Source: Rachycentron canadum (taxonomy: Eukaryota; Chordata; Actinopteri; Carangiformes; Rachycentridae). From it: a stretch of DNA of 64,000 bases. Shown here piece after piece: positions 42,851 to 56,200 of the stretch (the stretch's first letter is position 1; each line of letters starts with the position of its first letter). The stretch is from positions 16,337,806 to 16,401,805 of the forward strand of contig CM076663.1 of NCBI GenBank assembly GCA_038496675.1, written 5' to 3'. The position numbers were made by a program, and so were the translations under genes. The notes beneath the pieces are model-generated. The model was given only the letters and a program-made list of their open reading frames with translations, was not told where the DNA came from and ran no database searches.

Positions 42851-44187
42851 ATAAATTCTCTTTCTCTGAACCAGATGCTCAGTGGTCTGAACACATTTAT
42901 TCAATCACTCTTATGGAAGAACCATAAATAATTTCCATCCAGGAAAAAACACAATATAGATCGATTAGTTAGAGGTTTTGTGAGTATATTTTGACAGTTG
43001 GGTTTTGTGATTGTAAGATTTGTTGTTCTTGATTAATTTTCTGTTTATCTTTTATCCAACTAGTTGTTGCAAGTCAACGCCAAAAAAATGCTACAGCACA
43101 AAGTATAAAATTAGCCTTTATGATAAATGCATTCGTTTACTAGCCTATCTTGTAAAGTTTCTTTTAGGGATATGGGTAAAAAATGAAACGTGTATTCAGT
43201 GTTAATATTAAGTTTTTAAAGTCAAAGGTAATAAATAAATTTCCAGGAAGACTTTGATTTTGCTGTTGCTGCTTGATACACCCCATCATGAATCAGTGTC
43301 ATGCTGATCAGATAGTAGAGCTTCTCCAGAGAGTCGGCCTTGTTAGAGAAGTCTAGAAGGGGAAGTCTTTAAATGTACAGTAGCTGCTCTTCCACCGACT
43401 TCAGACCCAGTGGTGAGAGTCAGAGGGTCTGAAGTGGGAAAAGGAAGAAAGCCAGAGATCACAAAGTCACTGTGTGCAGACATCTGTCTGTTTTGTTGAG
43501 TCTGAGGTACTCAGCTTATGTTAGTTCTGCTCACTGAACAGGGTCCTCTTTACAAAAAAGACCCACTGGTGATTATTCTTACTCTCACTCCCTCTCTATC
43601 TCTTTCACTCTTTCTCAACCTTTTGCCCACTCTCTCGACACACCCCTCTCTCCACCCCCTGTTCTGTCCAAGCTCCTTTTTTATACAGCTGTTCATTCAC
43701 TCATCTTCTCACCGCACACCCTTTTAACCTCTTCCTCTGTTACCATGTCCTTTTATATGCTACCTCTGTCCTCTCAGCCTTTGTTCTCAGCATTTTCTCA
43801 CTGAAGATAGAGACAGGAGCTGGAAACTGTGCTCTATCACCAGCTCACGTGTGTTTGAGAGAAAGGAGGATGAAGAGTGAAATAAACACCCACCTAAAGC
43901 ATAGTTCATCTTCCCTTTAGTTAGCAGAAAGATTTTTTTAGGCTGATATAGATATATTATAGAAAATGCAGTATTATTATGCTGATACTGGTGGTACGTT
44001 GGAAAATGGGTCATGATCACATACAGCTTTCCAGTAGGAGAGGGTAAGAGAAATTAGGAGAACAAGGGGATGTGCTTTGACAAAGAGCCACTTTAAGGAG
44101 TAAAATGGGAAGTGGCAGTGTCAGACTCAGCTACACCATCTCTAAAGATTGACCGCTGATGGAATGCTACAGCCAATTTGCCTCAGG

Positions 44188-44231
<44 letters not shown>

Positions 44232-44250
44232 CACACACACACATACATAC
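44188..44250 (+). repeat. (CA)n microsatellite
   Basis: CA array with one GCAC interruption and an ATACATAC end, about 60 bp. A second TC/CA-rich patch follows at 44405-44477. Confidence 0.95.
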
Positions 44251-44879
44251 AATGATAGATACCACCATCCCTCGCTGAGGTGAGGAGGGAAGGAGAATAA
44301 AAAGGGAGAGTGGCTGAGCGTGAGAGCGAAGGATGCAGTGGAAGAGTGCAAAAGAGAACGAGAGAGACAGAAATGGAAGGAGGAGGTTACGATTCCCCTG
44401 CATCACCCCTCCCCCCTCTCTCGCTCTCTCACACACATATACACACACACATGCACACACACACACATGTACACACTGACTGGCTGAGTCTGAGTCCAGA
44501 GCAGTGCATGGTGCCTCATGAAAGGGCGATTGCAAATGAGCATTGTGATTCTGTGCTGCATGGCTGACAAAGAAAGAGGGAGGATGGAGTGAGAGACAGA
44601 GAGGAAGAGAGAGAGATGGTATGGCATGTTTTAGCTGTACTTGTATCCATTTTTATTGTTTAACATGCTTCAGTGTGATCATTTTTCAAGTGAAATAAAG
44701 AACTGAGGCAGGAACTGAGGTCTATTTGCACAGAGGTGGATAAAACCTGAGCTCTAATGTGTCTTTACTGTATAGATACTATAAAGGTTTACATGTATTA
44801 AGCATTTAAATTGGTTATAATATTGTACCCTGTTTATCAAAGTATCATAACGTGGTGAAATAATTCATTTCCACTGCTC

Positions 44880-45145
44880 TGTTTTCTTTATTTCTTCCAC
44901 TGCAGAGATTAATATATGCCTTTTATTTAATATAGCCATTAATATTTGAATACCACGGTTTGGCTCAGGGGCGTTGTGAACCATGGAAAAGCAGAGTTGG
45001 AAAAATTAAAGCCTTGGATTTCAGCTGTAAGAGCAATTTCCTCTTTGTGCTTCAGCTGTCAGAGGATGGATGGTTGTAAAGCGAGCTCTTGTTATCTTTA
45101 TTTGTGATGTGCGATGCCAATTAGCTGCCATCAAAGGGAGCACTA
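44880..45145. promoter_or_regulatory. Candidate conserved non-coding element
   Basis: This repeat-free block carries TAAT/ATTA-type homeodomain cores (gattaatatatgcc, agccattaatatt), a CCAATTAGC box and CATCAAAGG, a TCF/LEF-type site, close together (45115-45138). No open frame. Called on composition only; conservation is untested. Confidence 0.25.
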
Positions 45146-45569
45146 TAGGCTTTTAGGGGTCTGCATGTATCCGCAGGGGGCCCGTGATGTGTCTGTGAGC
45201 GTATACAGTGTGTGTGTGTTATTTGTACATATTCTGGCCGCCCATCCCTCTCTCTCTCTCTCCCTGTCCTTCCCTGACCCCCTGCTGTCTGTAAACAAAG
45301 AAAGAAGCGATATACAGTACGTCTGTACAGACAGTTGCTCTTTTTCCCAGACAGACTGTTTACGCACTGATTTCAGTGAGTCAGGGTGTTTGCGCATGCG
45401 TGTGTGTGTGTATGTCTATTTGTACATGTCAAGTTAGTATGTATGTAGTAAGGATTACTATACATACACTATGTTTGTGTGTGTGCATATTTACTTCAGT
45501 TGAATTTTATCAGATTTACACTGAGTTGGTTTGACTTTAATTTAGCTGAACTAAACATCTTCAGGAGAT

Positions 45570-45759
45570 TGTCAGTGTCAGTTGTCCTCATAGGGACCAA
45601 AGTGCCATTCCAATCAATCATTTCTGAGGTCCTGAGATCCTGGTATAGTTTGTAGTTTATAAAATGGTTATAGTTAAGGTTAGGATTCAGGTTCAGGTTT
45701 GGTTGTGCACAGTGAATGGAAGTCAACCCCATGTCTTTGCAAGAACAACTGCGCAAACT

Positions 45760-45791
<32 letters not shown>
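45570..45791 (+). repeat. Teleost repeat ending in a (TG)n/(GA)n microsatellite, diverged
   Basis: The blocks tgtcctcatagggaccaaa, atggttatagttaaggttag and acttgtgtgtgtgtgtg resemble a fish repeat whose tail is a TG array; here TG (45760-45780) passes into GA (45781-45791). Confidence 0.5.
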
Positions 45792-45792
<1 letters not shown>

Positions 45793-46424
45793 AAATGTTA
45801 AACAGAGATTGACAAGGATGTTATAAAACAGAGCATAAAGGCAGTTTGAATTCAACCTGCTGGCATCTCACTGTCTCCTCTCTCCTTCAACTCTCCTTCG
45901 CTCTCTCAGTCCATTTATTGTCTGCCTGTCTTTCAGTCTCTTCACTTCCCTGCCTACTTTGTGCACATCAGCCAGTCTTCACCTTCACCTTCACCTTTAA
46001 ACCAACTGTGTGTTTTCTTTGTGTGGCAATCAGAAATCTAAATTCCTCTCTATCCTTATCCTTCCCCATATAACTCAATCTCTCTCATTCAGTCCCTTTG
46101 TACCCTTCAGTAGCTGTGGTCCAACTTCATACACTAATGGAAAATAGCTGATAGTACAGATGCAAACAAAAAAATGTGGCATGGGAGAGAAGGGTGTGAA
46201 ATGCAATGTGTCTAAAGCACATGTGTAGCACATGGCAGAAAAGTAGCCACGTTTGAGACCGAATCAGACTGAATCCTAGTCTGCATGTCTGATTTTTGAG
46301 CCAATCCCATAGGTCTGGTTTGTGCTATTTCACAAGTTAGAAAAAAGGTTTCTCTTCAATTGCTCCTATAGTGACCAATATCGCAGCTTTCACATTGACT
46401 GAACATGATTTTAGCAGAAGTCAG

Positions 46425-46427
<3 letters not shown>

Positions 46428-46456
<29 letters not shown>
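46428..46456 (+). repeat. Poly-A tract (29 bp)
   Basis: Pure A run without an AATAAA directly upstream. Confidence 0.9.
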
Positions 46457-46460
<4 letters not shown>

Positions 46461-47283
46461 TCTAAGTCTGTTTTTCTTGCTCACAGTAATGTACAGTAGG
46501 TTTTTGTAAATTCAGCAGTAAAAACAATGTACCTACAATGGCACCTTAGCTGTAGTTCATGCTGAATTACAATCTAGTAAGGAATTGGGACGCCGCATGT
46601 GTCTCAATCCCTCAGCCACAGCACATGACCACTGAGAATGAATGAATGGGGTGACCTCTGACCCCAGTGTGACCTAGAATCTATATTCAGCTCTGTGCGT
46701 CAAAGTCGTGTACCCTCTACATACTGGGAAGAGCCGGCATGTCCTTGAGGCAACGCTCCATCACACTGTGCTGCAGTGTGTCTCACATAGCAGAGGATGC
46801 AGTGTTACACTATTCTCTGTCCCACTGGGAGGGGAAGGATAGCAGCAGCTCTCAAATATAGGAAATTGGCTGCGATGTAAGGTATGGGCTCAAGCTGAGA
46901 GAGAAAAAAGTAATTGATCGAGCAGAATGAGAATGAACTGAAAGAGAGTCAGTCTGGGAGGTAGTGATAGATCCCTGGTGTGAAAGTTTGAAATCTTGGC
47001 TGTTTATTGTGGTTCATTTCTGTCCAGTGATTTATTTTTGAGTTACGTGCCTATTCTTCCTTTGTTGTTTGATAGAAAAAGAATTATATATACCGTGGAT
47101 AAATCCTCACTGACTCGAGCTGAGCTAATTAGTGAGCATATGTGTGTGTTCATGTGAATAGAAAGGGGAAAAGATAGTGTATGGTCTCACAAGCCTGATC
47201 AAACACTGAACACTAGTATGGTTGCCAGAGTCCTAGTGTGCCCATGGCAGATCTGGCATACACACATGTGAACACACATGTGA

Positions 47284-47306
47284 ACACACACACACACACA
47301 CACACA
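47284..47306 (+). repeat. (CA)n microsatellite
   Basis: CA array of about 23 bp, preceded by the imperfect direct repeat CACATGTGAA. Confidence 0.9.
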
Positions 47307-48989
47307 GAGAAACAGAAACAAGCAGGAACATACAAACACATGTAGTGATGAGACTGAAATGACAATTGGCCATTCACTAAGCCCCTCTTTCCTGGGTTGC
47401 TGTTACTAACCCTGTCAAGGTTTATACATTTCATATACAGTTTAACCAATTGAAACTTTTATCATTTTTTGGCATCTAGAATAACATTATCTGTTTATGT
47501 TTTTTTATCTGTGATATCATCAAATGACCTCTCTTGACTTTTCAAACAGGCTTTAGCTAATTTCCACTGAAAATAGTTGGTGACACTGGTTATACTTGAG
47601 TAAAAACTCAAGTCCATATAGTTATCATACAGGATTCTCACACTGTAGGTAAATATCTCATAATAGACTGACTTTCTTTTTCTAACATACTCTGATACCC
47701 TACACTTGATGTAGCTTTTCCTACAGTTAGAGGCCAGTTAGCTGGACTTGCTAACAATTGTATCTTACAGCAGAGCAGATGGTTTAGTCTTTCTTTACTG
47801 TTTGCTGTTGTATTTTTGGTTTTGAAAAGGCTAAAAATGGGACACCATTCTCCAAAATCTGTGGATATCAAGTTCTTGTTCCTACTAGAACTTGAGAGAC
47901 TTAATGTGCCTGATTAGTTGTGATTGGACAGTCGCTGTTTGGGCGACTGCTCAGCCTGAATCCAAAGAGATAAAGTATAGATTTAACAGCGAGACCACAA
48001 TCAGCAGCATAGTCAAACACACTCCCCTTCAAGGTTTATTAAACAAAATCTCTAATAGGAGAGGTGTTCCTGACTCCTTTAAGAGTATTTATCTTGAGCC
48101 TCAGTAACCAAACACCTGGTTATATTATCCAGCAGGACTTATTAAGAGAGCTGGAGCTTTGATTGAGATAACATCACTAAGTAGATAATTTGCCTCTTCA
48201 GTTATTATGCACTAATTGCCAAACACTTCTGCTTCTCTGCTCCTGCTTTGCTCTCTTTAGCTTTCCATGGTTTCACCTTCCCCCTGCATTGGGTCTATTG
48301 ATCTTAAATATGGCCAGAGAGTGTGCATTCGGGCCACTTATTGATATTAGTGGACAGAAATTGATCTGATCGACAGACCAGACTCCATGATACCTCAGAG
48401 AGCAGATCAGAGGTAACACGATTACATCCAGAAATTGTAGACAGAAATTCGCCGCCTCTTCTATTGCCATAGAAAATTAGAGTTAGACAAGACGAGTCAT
48501 GTCTGGTTTAGAAGTAGACTCACAGAAGCCAGAGAGGATTCAGTGTGGCCTGTTTCTATGTCTCACTGGATGTAATATCACACATTTCAAAGAGCTTCAG
48601 CAGGACACCCATAACAAGGACGATAACACAGTTTAATAGGACTGTGGTTTCCACAAGCGCCATCCAACATTGAGAGTTAGGTAATATGATCGAAGAGATA
48701 TCTGATCTTGGCTTCCCTTGTCATGGAGAATTAAATCACAATATCTCCTAAATCTATTTTTCAAAGATGTGTTAAATTAACAAATCCCATATTTCAAAAC
48801 CTGTTAGACAAGATTTTTATTCAAATGTCCTGAAGTTTTATTTCACACTTTAGCACTTCCATCTCCCTCATCCTGAAGTCTATGGGTTTTTCAAATGAAA
48901 TTTCAATTTGGTGACTGAAATAAGGTTTGCGGTTAACACAAACTCAACACATTTTCACATTTTATTCCACTACATTGAATACGTAAGTA

Positions 48990-49000
48990 AATAAACTTTT

Positions 49001-49033
<33 letters not shown>
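48990..49033 (+). repeat. AATAAA plus A29 tract, retroposon-like 3' end
   Basis: AATAAA (48990-48995) is followed after 9 nt by a 29-nt A run (49005-49033). This looks like the tail of a retroposed RNA. The sequence before it is not a recognisable gene, and the sequence after it (agctggttgctaacaagtgg) seems familiar from fish repeats, so the A run may be internal to a longer repeat. Confidence 0.45.
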
Positions 49034-49036
<3 letters not shown>

Positions 49037-52000
49037 GGTTGCTAACAAGTGGCCAAGTGATACCAAGCAGGTTGTTGGGGAAACACGAAACACGAAACCG
49101 ATCCACTCTCTAGACCACCTTTACAACTTTGTTGTGTTTATACTTTTGCAAACTATTACTAACTTTGGAAGAGCAAAGTCTTTTGAAGAAGCACTGAATC
49201 AAACTACAAGTTGGAAGCATAGTCATGGTGATGTTGAAGTCAGTCGAATGTGGTGTCATTTGTTTATACATTAGCTTTTTATCTCTGCTGATTGTATTTA
49301 GGCCTCAAAAAATCATAAAAGATCATTTGTGGCGATTATTGTGCTGAACAAAAGGTGTAAGTATCATAAAGCTTTGTTTGCCACAGCAATTATTTTCTGT
49401 AATAAACCAAACGGCAGTGTAAAAATTCCCTTGGCTTTTTGTCAAGGGAATGATGCTAATGTCCAGGGTGGTCTATAAAAATACATGCAGCACTCTACTG
49501 GTGCACTTTGGAGCTGCTGGTAGATTTATGTTACTGTTACTTTTGAGTCAGTCTTTGTGCTAAACTAAGATGCTAATTTTAAATCTTTATATTTAAGAAC
49601 AGACATGAGCAAATAGACATAAATGTACCTGAAAGTCAAGCACTGAATTTAAGTTCAGGCAGCAAGTTAAACATACTGAATATTCTTCTGGTATGGATAT
49701 AACTTTCTGATTCTTAAATCTGGACCTGTCCTCAGTACCCAGTACCCTCTATTACTCTCTATGTTCCTTTAACAGGATAATCTCTGATCCAAGGGAATAA
49801 TCCCTAATTCTTGACAATATGGGATTAAAAACCCAAAGATTACCAGGTAGAGACGGATCACATCTCAAATTCCTAAATGAATGAAGACCTAGATACAATA
49901 CTACTTTGATCCATCCTCTGAACCCCAGTATGGAAACAAAAAGAACATCAACAACAACCATGTAAGATAAAGTGACAGATGTTTCGATGGCAGATGTTGC
50001 TGCTGGACAGATGGATTGGCCAGTCAACAAGTCAAAATTGTTAAAATAAAACACAACTTGCCAGGCATTTTGGAGAAACCAGCTGGGCCACATGAACAAA
50101 CATATGGATGAAGATGAAGGATTGACTCAAATGTGGTCCACGTCATCCACTTATTTCTGGCTTCATTATGAGGGTATGTCAGATGTTTGGGGTGGTTTGG
50201 CCTTAAATACCACCCAGTTATGGCATTGTCAAATATGCAAGTGAAACATTGGTAGAAACTTTTCTAAAATAATTTCAGAAAGATATTGATCTCCTGGTTT
50301 TCATAGAACAATGCAGGTAGCAGCTGATATCTTTGATCTATATAGTGACTTCATTTCAGGCTTTAAAATGGTCTTTCAGGCCATCCTGTTGGCTTCATTA
50401 GTGTCAAAATATTTTGACAGGACACTTTCAGGCACGAACCATGACACTTTGGAGTAGCCGCGCACATTTCTGTGTCATCGTACGTGTCACTCATCTGCCT
50501 TGTTCATAAAGTGTCAGTTGAAGTTATGCAGTGGCCCTAGCAACATCTTGTTCAGTGAGGGCTGGAGGAGATCATTACACATCATTACACCTGCTGGGTT
50601 GTGTTGACAGTGCCTCTTTGAAAGTGACAAATAGTGAGAGAAGCAGCAAACGAGACGAACATACCCATCTTTGCCTCACGTCTCCCTGTGCTCTCCTTTT
50701 TTATTTCCCTCTAACCTCATATACCACCATCTTCTATTCCCAGTCTCTCAGCATGTAATAACTGACATGCTGGATCTACAAGGTTACACACTTCTGTAGT
50801 GTGAAATGCATGTCATCATGCGGAGTGATGTGTAGCTGTGAACTTGGGGTAATTGCTGCGATAGCATGAACACATCACCCAGTTTGACTCTACTTGTCGT
50901 TGAGGAGAAAAGGTTGGAGTACATGAAGACATTACATTAAGAGAAATATACCCAACCCCCATTCCTGTCTTCTGCCTTGTCAAACCTGATAATCCTGACA
51001 CATGCTAAGGCAATCTAATAAGATCCTGCAACTCAAATTGGACAGAGAAAATGGGACATTGTGAGACACATAAGAGCACACTAATCCCTGCAAGACAGCA
51101 GGACAGAATGATTGTGCAACGCTGGAAGACACCGCCACATGCTGTCAACACCATTTTGCGGTGAACGTTTTGACTGGATGAGGGAGAGGGAAGTGACAGA
51201 ATGTACTGAGGTGATAAAGACTGATCGGAGGGAGAGAAATGCTGAGATCAGGGATGAATTAATGAACGTTTGAGTTAATGATGGCGTGAGAGGGATGAAT
51301 GGAGAGAATGGACAAGGATAGGTACTGACGGACAGAAAAGGGGGGGGGTGTGAGACAAAGACTGTCAGAGAAGGAACGAGGAGGAAATGCAGACGGGCAT
51401 GTTTCTATGGGCACGCAGGAAAGATTTGGGGTGAGGGAATCTTGCATCATCGCAGCGGACCAATGAAAAGGCTTGGTTAAAATGTTCAAAGGGAGTGTCC
51501 TAGCAACAGCGGAGTAAATACCATAGCAGCCACCATTCCATCTTAGACCGGAAAAAAACCCTATACACACACACGCATTGATTAACACAATCATGAACTA
51601 GAGCACAAACACATTAGCTGTTTCAGTGCAGCTTGCTGTTTATTCATACATGTTAATATATGTATAATCTACATAGTTTGATTCATGACCACAGAGTGTG
51701 CAACTCTATGGACGCGTTTCAAAATCCACAGATCAATTACTGTGTGTGAGTTGAAATGACAGTAATGTATTATAAGCTAAGATTAATCATGAATATTCTT
51801 TTCTCGCTTCGTAGATGTGCAATTACAGTATTACATATTATCTAACAAATGAAAAGTGTGAATATATCTACACATAGTGCATTTATTAACACACATAACA
51901 AAAATTTGCCACATTTCACCATCTGAACTGACAAATGAAAATGTGTGCACATACACACCTGTGTATATGTCTGTATATATAATCCATGATCATATATTTC

Positions 52001-52059
52001 CATGTGTATCCCTTGTATAGGTATATGTTTGAAAAATACAAACATATTGCATGTGATTT

Positions 52060-52122
<63 letters not shown>
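52060..52122 (+). repeat. (TG)n microsatellite
   Basis: TG array of about 63 bp with one TTTG interruption near the left edge. Confidence 0.95.
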
Positions 52123-52125
<3 letters not shown>

Positions 52126-54050
52126 CAGATTGAACAGCAGATACTGCAGACCCCAGCTGAGACACATGATCATCATCTGATCTGAGTGTGTTGCCCTGAA
52201 AGATGGCAGTTGTGCAGTGAAGGAGACTAAAATGAATAAATAACATGTATCCAAGGATACTGAGGGAGGGTGGTGAGTAAGTCAATTTGCATAAGCTTCT
52301 AGTTAAAGTTTGCTTCAACAGAAACCAACTGTATATGAGCACACAGTACATAAATAACAAATAATGACGATTTTTCATTAGCTTGCACAGAAGTATCTGT
52401 TTATTTACAGTTTCATTTTCTCTATTGATTATAAGAAAAGAAACAGCCTTTTGTGCAAGAAAGATGTGGAGGGTTTTTTTAACTGAAATATTAATACCTG
52501 AGCATTATTGCCTGCCAGAATAAGGTGGAGCCCCTTGGATTATTTATACACTGTCTATTATTTTTTAGGTCAATTGTCCCATCTTGGTTGCCATTGCATG
52601 AATGGCAGAGGCTGCCTGTGGTGTGTGGGTCTATCCTCAGGTCTGTTTAGTCTCTATAAAGGCTTCCTTTATGAATTATGAGGAGAAGTAAAGTGCACTA
52701 GTACCATAAAGCTGAAACACCATGAAAGAGCAACTTGGGGTGAGAAAGTCAAAACTGAGAAGTGCAACATTTTACAGCCTTTGGAAAAAATAAGGCAATA
52801 AAGATACTCAACAGAAATTTGTGTTTTGATCTTGAGTGATTTGAAGGAACAGGGTCTGTACTATAAGTAGATTAATATTAATATTAGTTTATAATATATA
52901 TAATATAATATAATATTATAAGTGGGACTGTATGACCAAAAAAACTCCAGCAACATTGGAAGGATTCACCAATAAATCAAGATATTGAACAAATTCTCAG
53001 AGTTTAATGATGTGAGCCTGTGAACTTCTGGTGGATGTTTGAGTGTAGCCTCTGCAAATATATACGTGAACACCCTCCTTCCTGCTGGTGAGCACACAGC
53101 TGACATCTCTGTGTACGGTATACGAAGCCATACGAAGGTTCAGGTGATCTCAGGCTTCGGGCTGTTTCTCCAAAGAGAAGCTATCGAGGAAGACTCAGCC
53201 ATTTACAGATGTAGGCGATGTTTTTTGAGTCCATCTTCAGGGCAGTTGTTTAGGTGATGTCACATGACCTCAGGTGCGTCATTAGACGGTTCCCTGGTAG
53301 AAAGCTTTGGTTGATCTTGCTCAGACCGTCTGAGAGATTGTCAGACACGTCAGCCATAGAAAGACTGAGAAGAGACTGTGGGACTTGGCTGATATTGATT
53401 TTCATCCAGGCCCATGTTAGCAGGTCTGGAGGTGCATGCATGGGAGTGATGGACTAACTCATTAGATGATATCAATAAGCTGGCTGAATCATTAAAGGAG
53501 TTTAAAAAATCAGGCTGTGTGAACATGCTCAGTCATTTCAAATCAACCATTATTTTTTTATGTCTAGGTTCACCCATTCAAAGGCTTATTCCTCTCATCA
53601 AAGGACAAACATCTGAAGCCTGAAACAGTCACGTTGCACTACAGACATCCGTACTGAAGCCCACACTCTCCCTCCATGAATCTCACCAGCTAAATGTTAG
53701 ACTTCTATATCGATGAGTATGTGGGCAGCTGGTGAGCTGGCATCATGCAGACTCTACTCGAAGCGTCAGAACTGAGAAAATGAGAGCATTGTAAATGTAC
53801 ATAATCAGTGTGGACCAACTTGGGAGGTAAATGTTGCGGGAAAGTGCTCTGTCTTTTAGTAACATCACCTCAAGCTGACATACAGCACAAGCATCCCCTC
53901 TCAGAGATATGCATATTCACCTGCCCTCACCAGCTTCCCTTTCCAATCTCCCCCTCACCCCACCTCCTCCTCCCCTGTGCCTATTTCTGTCATCTTATTT
54001 GGAGTCATTGACAGAAGTGTGGTAGCTCAACACCCAGCTACCCCCTCCCC

Positions 54051-54053
<3 letters not shown>

Positions 54054-54097
<44 letters not shown>
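54054..54097 (+). repeat. (CA)n microsatellite
   Basis: Pure CA array of about 44 bp. Confidence 0.95.
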
Positions 54098-54098
<1 letters not shown>

Positions 54099-55974
54099 AT
54101 CCACTCTCCATGCCCCTGTAACACCCCTGCCGAGCTCACACGGTTAGTACAGTCTGCCTGTGCTCTCTCCTTATAAGGGCAAAATACATTGACAGAGGCA
54201 GAGAGTGGGGGCTGTACCAGCACAGGCAGACAGGTAGGGGGACAGTGGCTCGGACAGGAGGAGAGAGAGAGATGATGTAGAGACAGAGGAGCAGAGATTA
54301 GGAAATATTGAACAAGGAGGAGGAGGGATGAAGATGGCCAGGGAGAGAGGGTGGTGTGGATTGTGTGATAAGAAGTGAGGCTTTTGGGCTTTTGACAGCC
54401 AATACCAACATTTTTCAGCTGAGGAGGCCTGTAGCTTATATTGTGTGACAATCTGTGCCAGTCATTTTTCAGTCTCATGCAAAAGATAATTTAATATCTA
54501 GTATTTTTCCAGCATTTTATTCCTTTGCAGTGTCAAAAATCCCATGATTAGGACATTTCACATACCATGTTGAAAAAAGCACAGTACTTTAAGTCATTCA
54601 GCTTTGTACTTGTTAAATGAACCATTCATAGAATGCAAAAAAATAGGTGAATGTGTTTGTCAGTACACTAAATTCTAAACTTTAACATAACACAATCACT
54701 TTGCGCACAGGAGGCCTTGGCTCCAAAACGTACGTAACATTTCCATAAGGATTTTCCTCAGAGTAATATATCTTTGAACTGTCGAAAAATGTTTTCCCAG
54801 TAGAAGATATTAGATATTTCCAAAGGGCATGTCAGCATGTCATCGAATAAGAAACAGAAAAATGTATTAGCTTGTGGCTGCAGTGCTCAGGAACTCTGAG
54901 CATCAATACTGATGCTACAGACTGTGGCATTACTTAATCATCACCACCTTTTTCCTCCTCAACATGATCATCACAGCAATCACGTGGCCTAATTGTCATC
55001 ATATTCATACAACCATAATCCAGCATGCTTGTGTGGAGGCTGATCACATGTCACTTTACAATCAACTCAGGTGAAGCGCTGCTACAGTCACAGCCAGTAA
55101 AATAGTGATCAGCTGTGAAAAATATATACAAACAAAAAGCTGCTTAAGTATTGAAATCAGAAAGGGACATAAATTCCTCATCAATTTCCACTTTCTAGTA
55201 CAAGCCATAATGATTGACTGTATGATATCATTGCCACTCACAGAAGATTTGTGGGACCCTTGACAGATGTGAAAAATTGGTCAAAATCAATCTAATTGCT
55301 AGTATGAGCTGAGCTCCAAAAACCACCTTATTACACTTTCCATTATACAACTTCCCTGCCTGGCTAATACTCCTGTGTTTCTAACTCCACATCCCGGGTT
55401 CATATCACAGGCTTTCCGTCACCAATTTGACTCTTGTCGAAACACCTCCAAAGCCACAAAGGACATTATACAACTGTTTTCACTGAATAATGCTCCACAT
55501 GATTATCAAACCAGTGGAGGTTCCCTTTAGACTCATAATAAAAAATGAATTGTTGTCAATGGTATAATCACATAGTTAGCGCTACTAGGGACTTTCGCTG
55601 GCTATCAAATTTACTTGGAGTACCAAGGTCAAACAATGGATCAAAATCAATGCAGCAGAACCAAAGACCAGAATTAGTCTTTTTTTATTTCACTTTCTTG
55701 TCAATACCTAAGTTAACCACAATGCAACTCAACCACTGACAGTTTGGTTGTTGGAGACATGTTATGCTAGTAGGCCTGGAAGGGTCACTTCTTTCTAATG
55801 CACTCACACAGATCTTCATTTACTAACTTGTACTGATGCTGCTTGAACTGACATCACTGGAAGATATTTCAGACACAACGTATGTGGCAAACCCCCCCGC
55901 CCAACAGACACTCATGTGATGTGTGTAATGGGGAACAGATAAAATTGAGTTTTTCCACTGTCGAGCTCTTTTGT

Positions 55975-56200
55975 TTGTTTGTGTGTGTATGTGTTTCACT
56001 GTATTTGTGTGTCCTGACCTCTTTGTGGCCCAACGTCCTGGACCACACAAGTTTTAACAGCTGCTTGCGGGTTAAGATTTGGTTTTCAGGGTTAGGTCTA
56101 GGCCTTTAGTTGCGATGGTTGAGGTAGGGGTAAAAGGCTATGGAATACATTGTGTCAATAATGGGTCCCACAAACATAGCAAAATAAGTGTGTGCGTGTG
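55975..56200 (+). repeat. Teleost repeat with TG-rich ends
   Basis: The blocks agatttggttttcagggtta, ttagttgcgatggttgaggt, atggaatacattgtgtcaat and aatgggtcccacaaacatag, then tgtgtgcgtgtgtgtcc, match an abundant fish repeat (gatggttaaggttagggtaa…cctcacaaagatag…tgtgtg). It is related to 45570-45791. Confidence 0.6.

Noticed and set aside
44167..44535. 122-codon open frame on the - strand
   Set aside because: Made of CA/TG and TC-rich low-complexity DNA.
49752..50099. 115-codon open frame on the - strand, partly hydrophobic
   Set aside because: No matching family and no splice signals; hydrophobicity follows from AT-rich composition.
51842..52378. 178-codon open frame on the - strand
   Set aside because: It runs through the TG array at 52060-52122; its flanks show no family resemblance or splice context.
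53039..53457. Adjacent open frames suggesting a small gene
   Set aside because: They are in different frames with no intron signals and match no family I know.
54038..54478. 146-codon open frame on the - strand
   Set aside because: It ends in a CA array and the rest is Ser/Pro/Leu-rich translation of purine-rich DNA without family resemblance.
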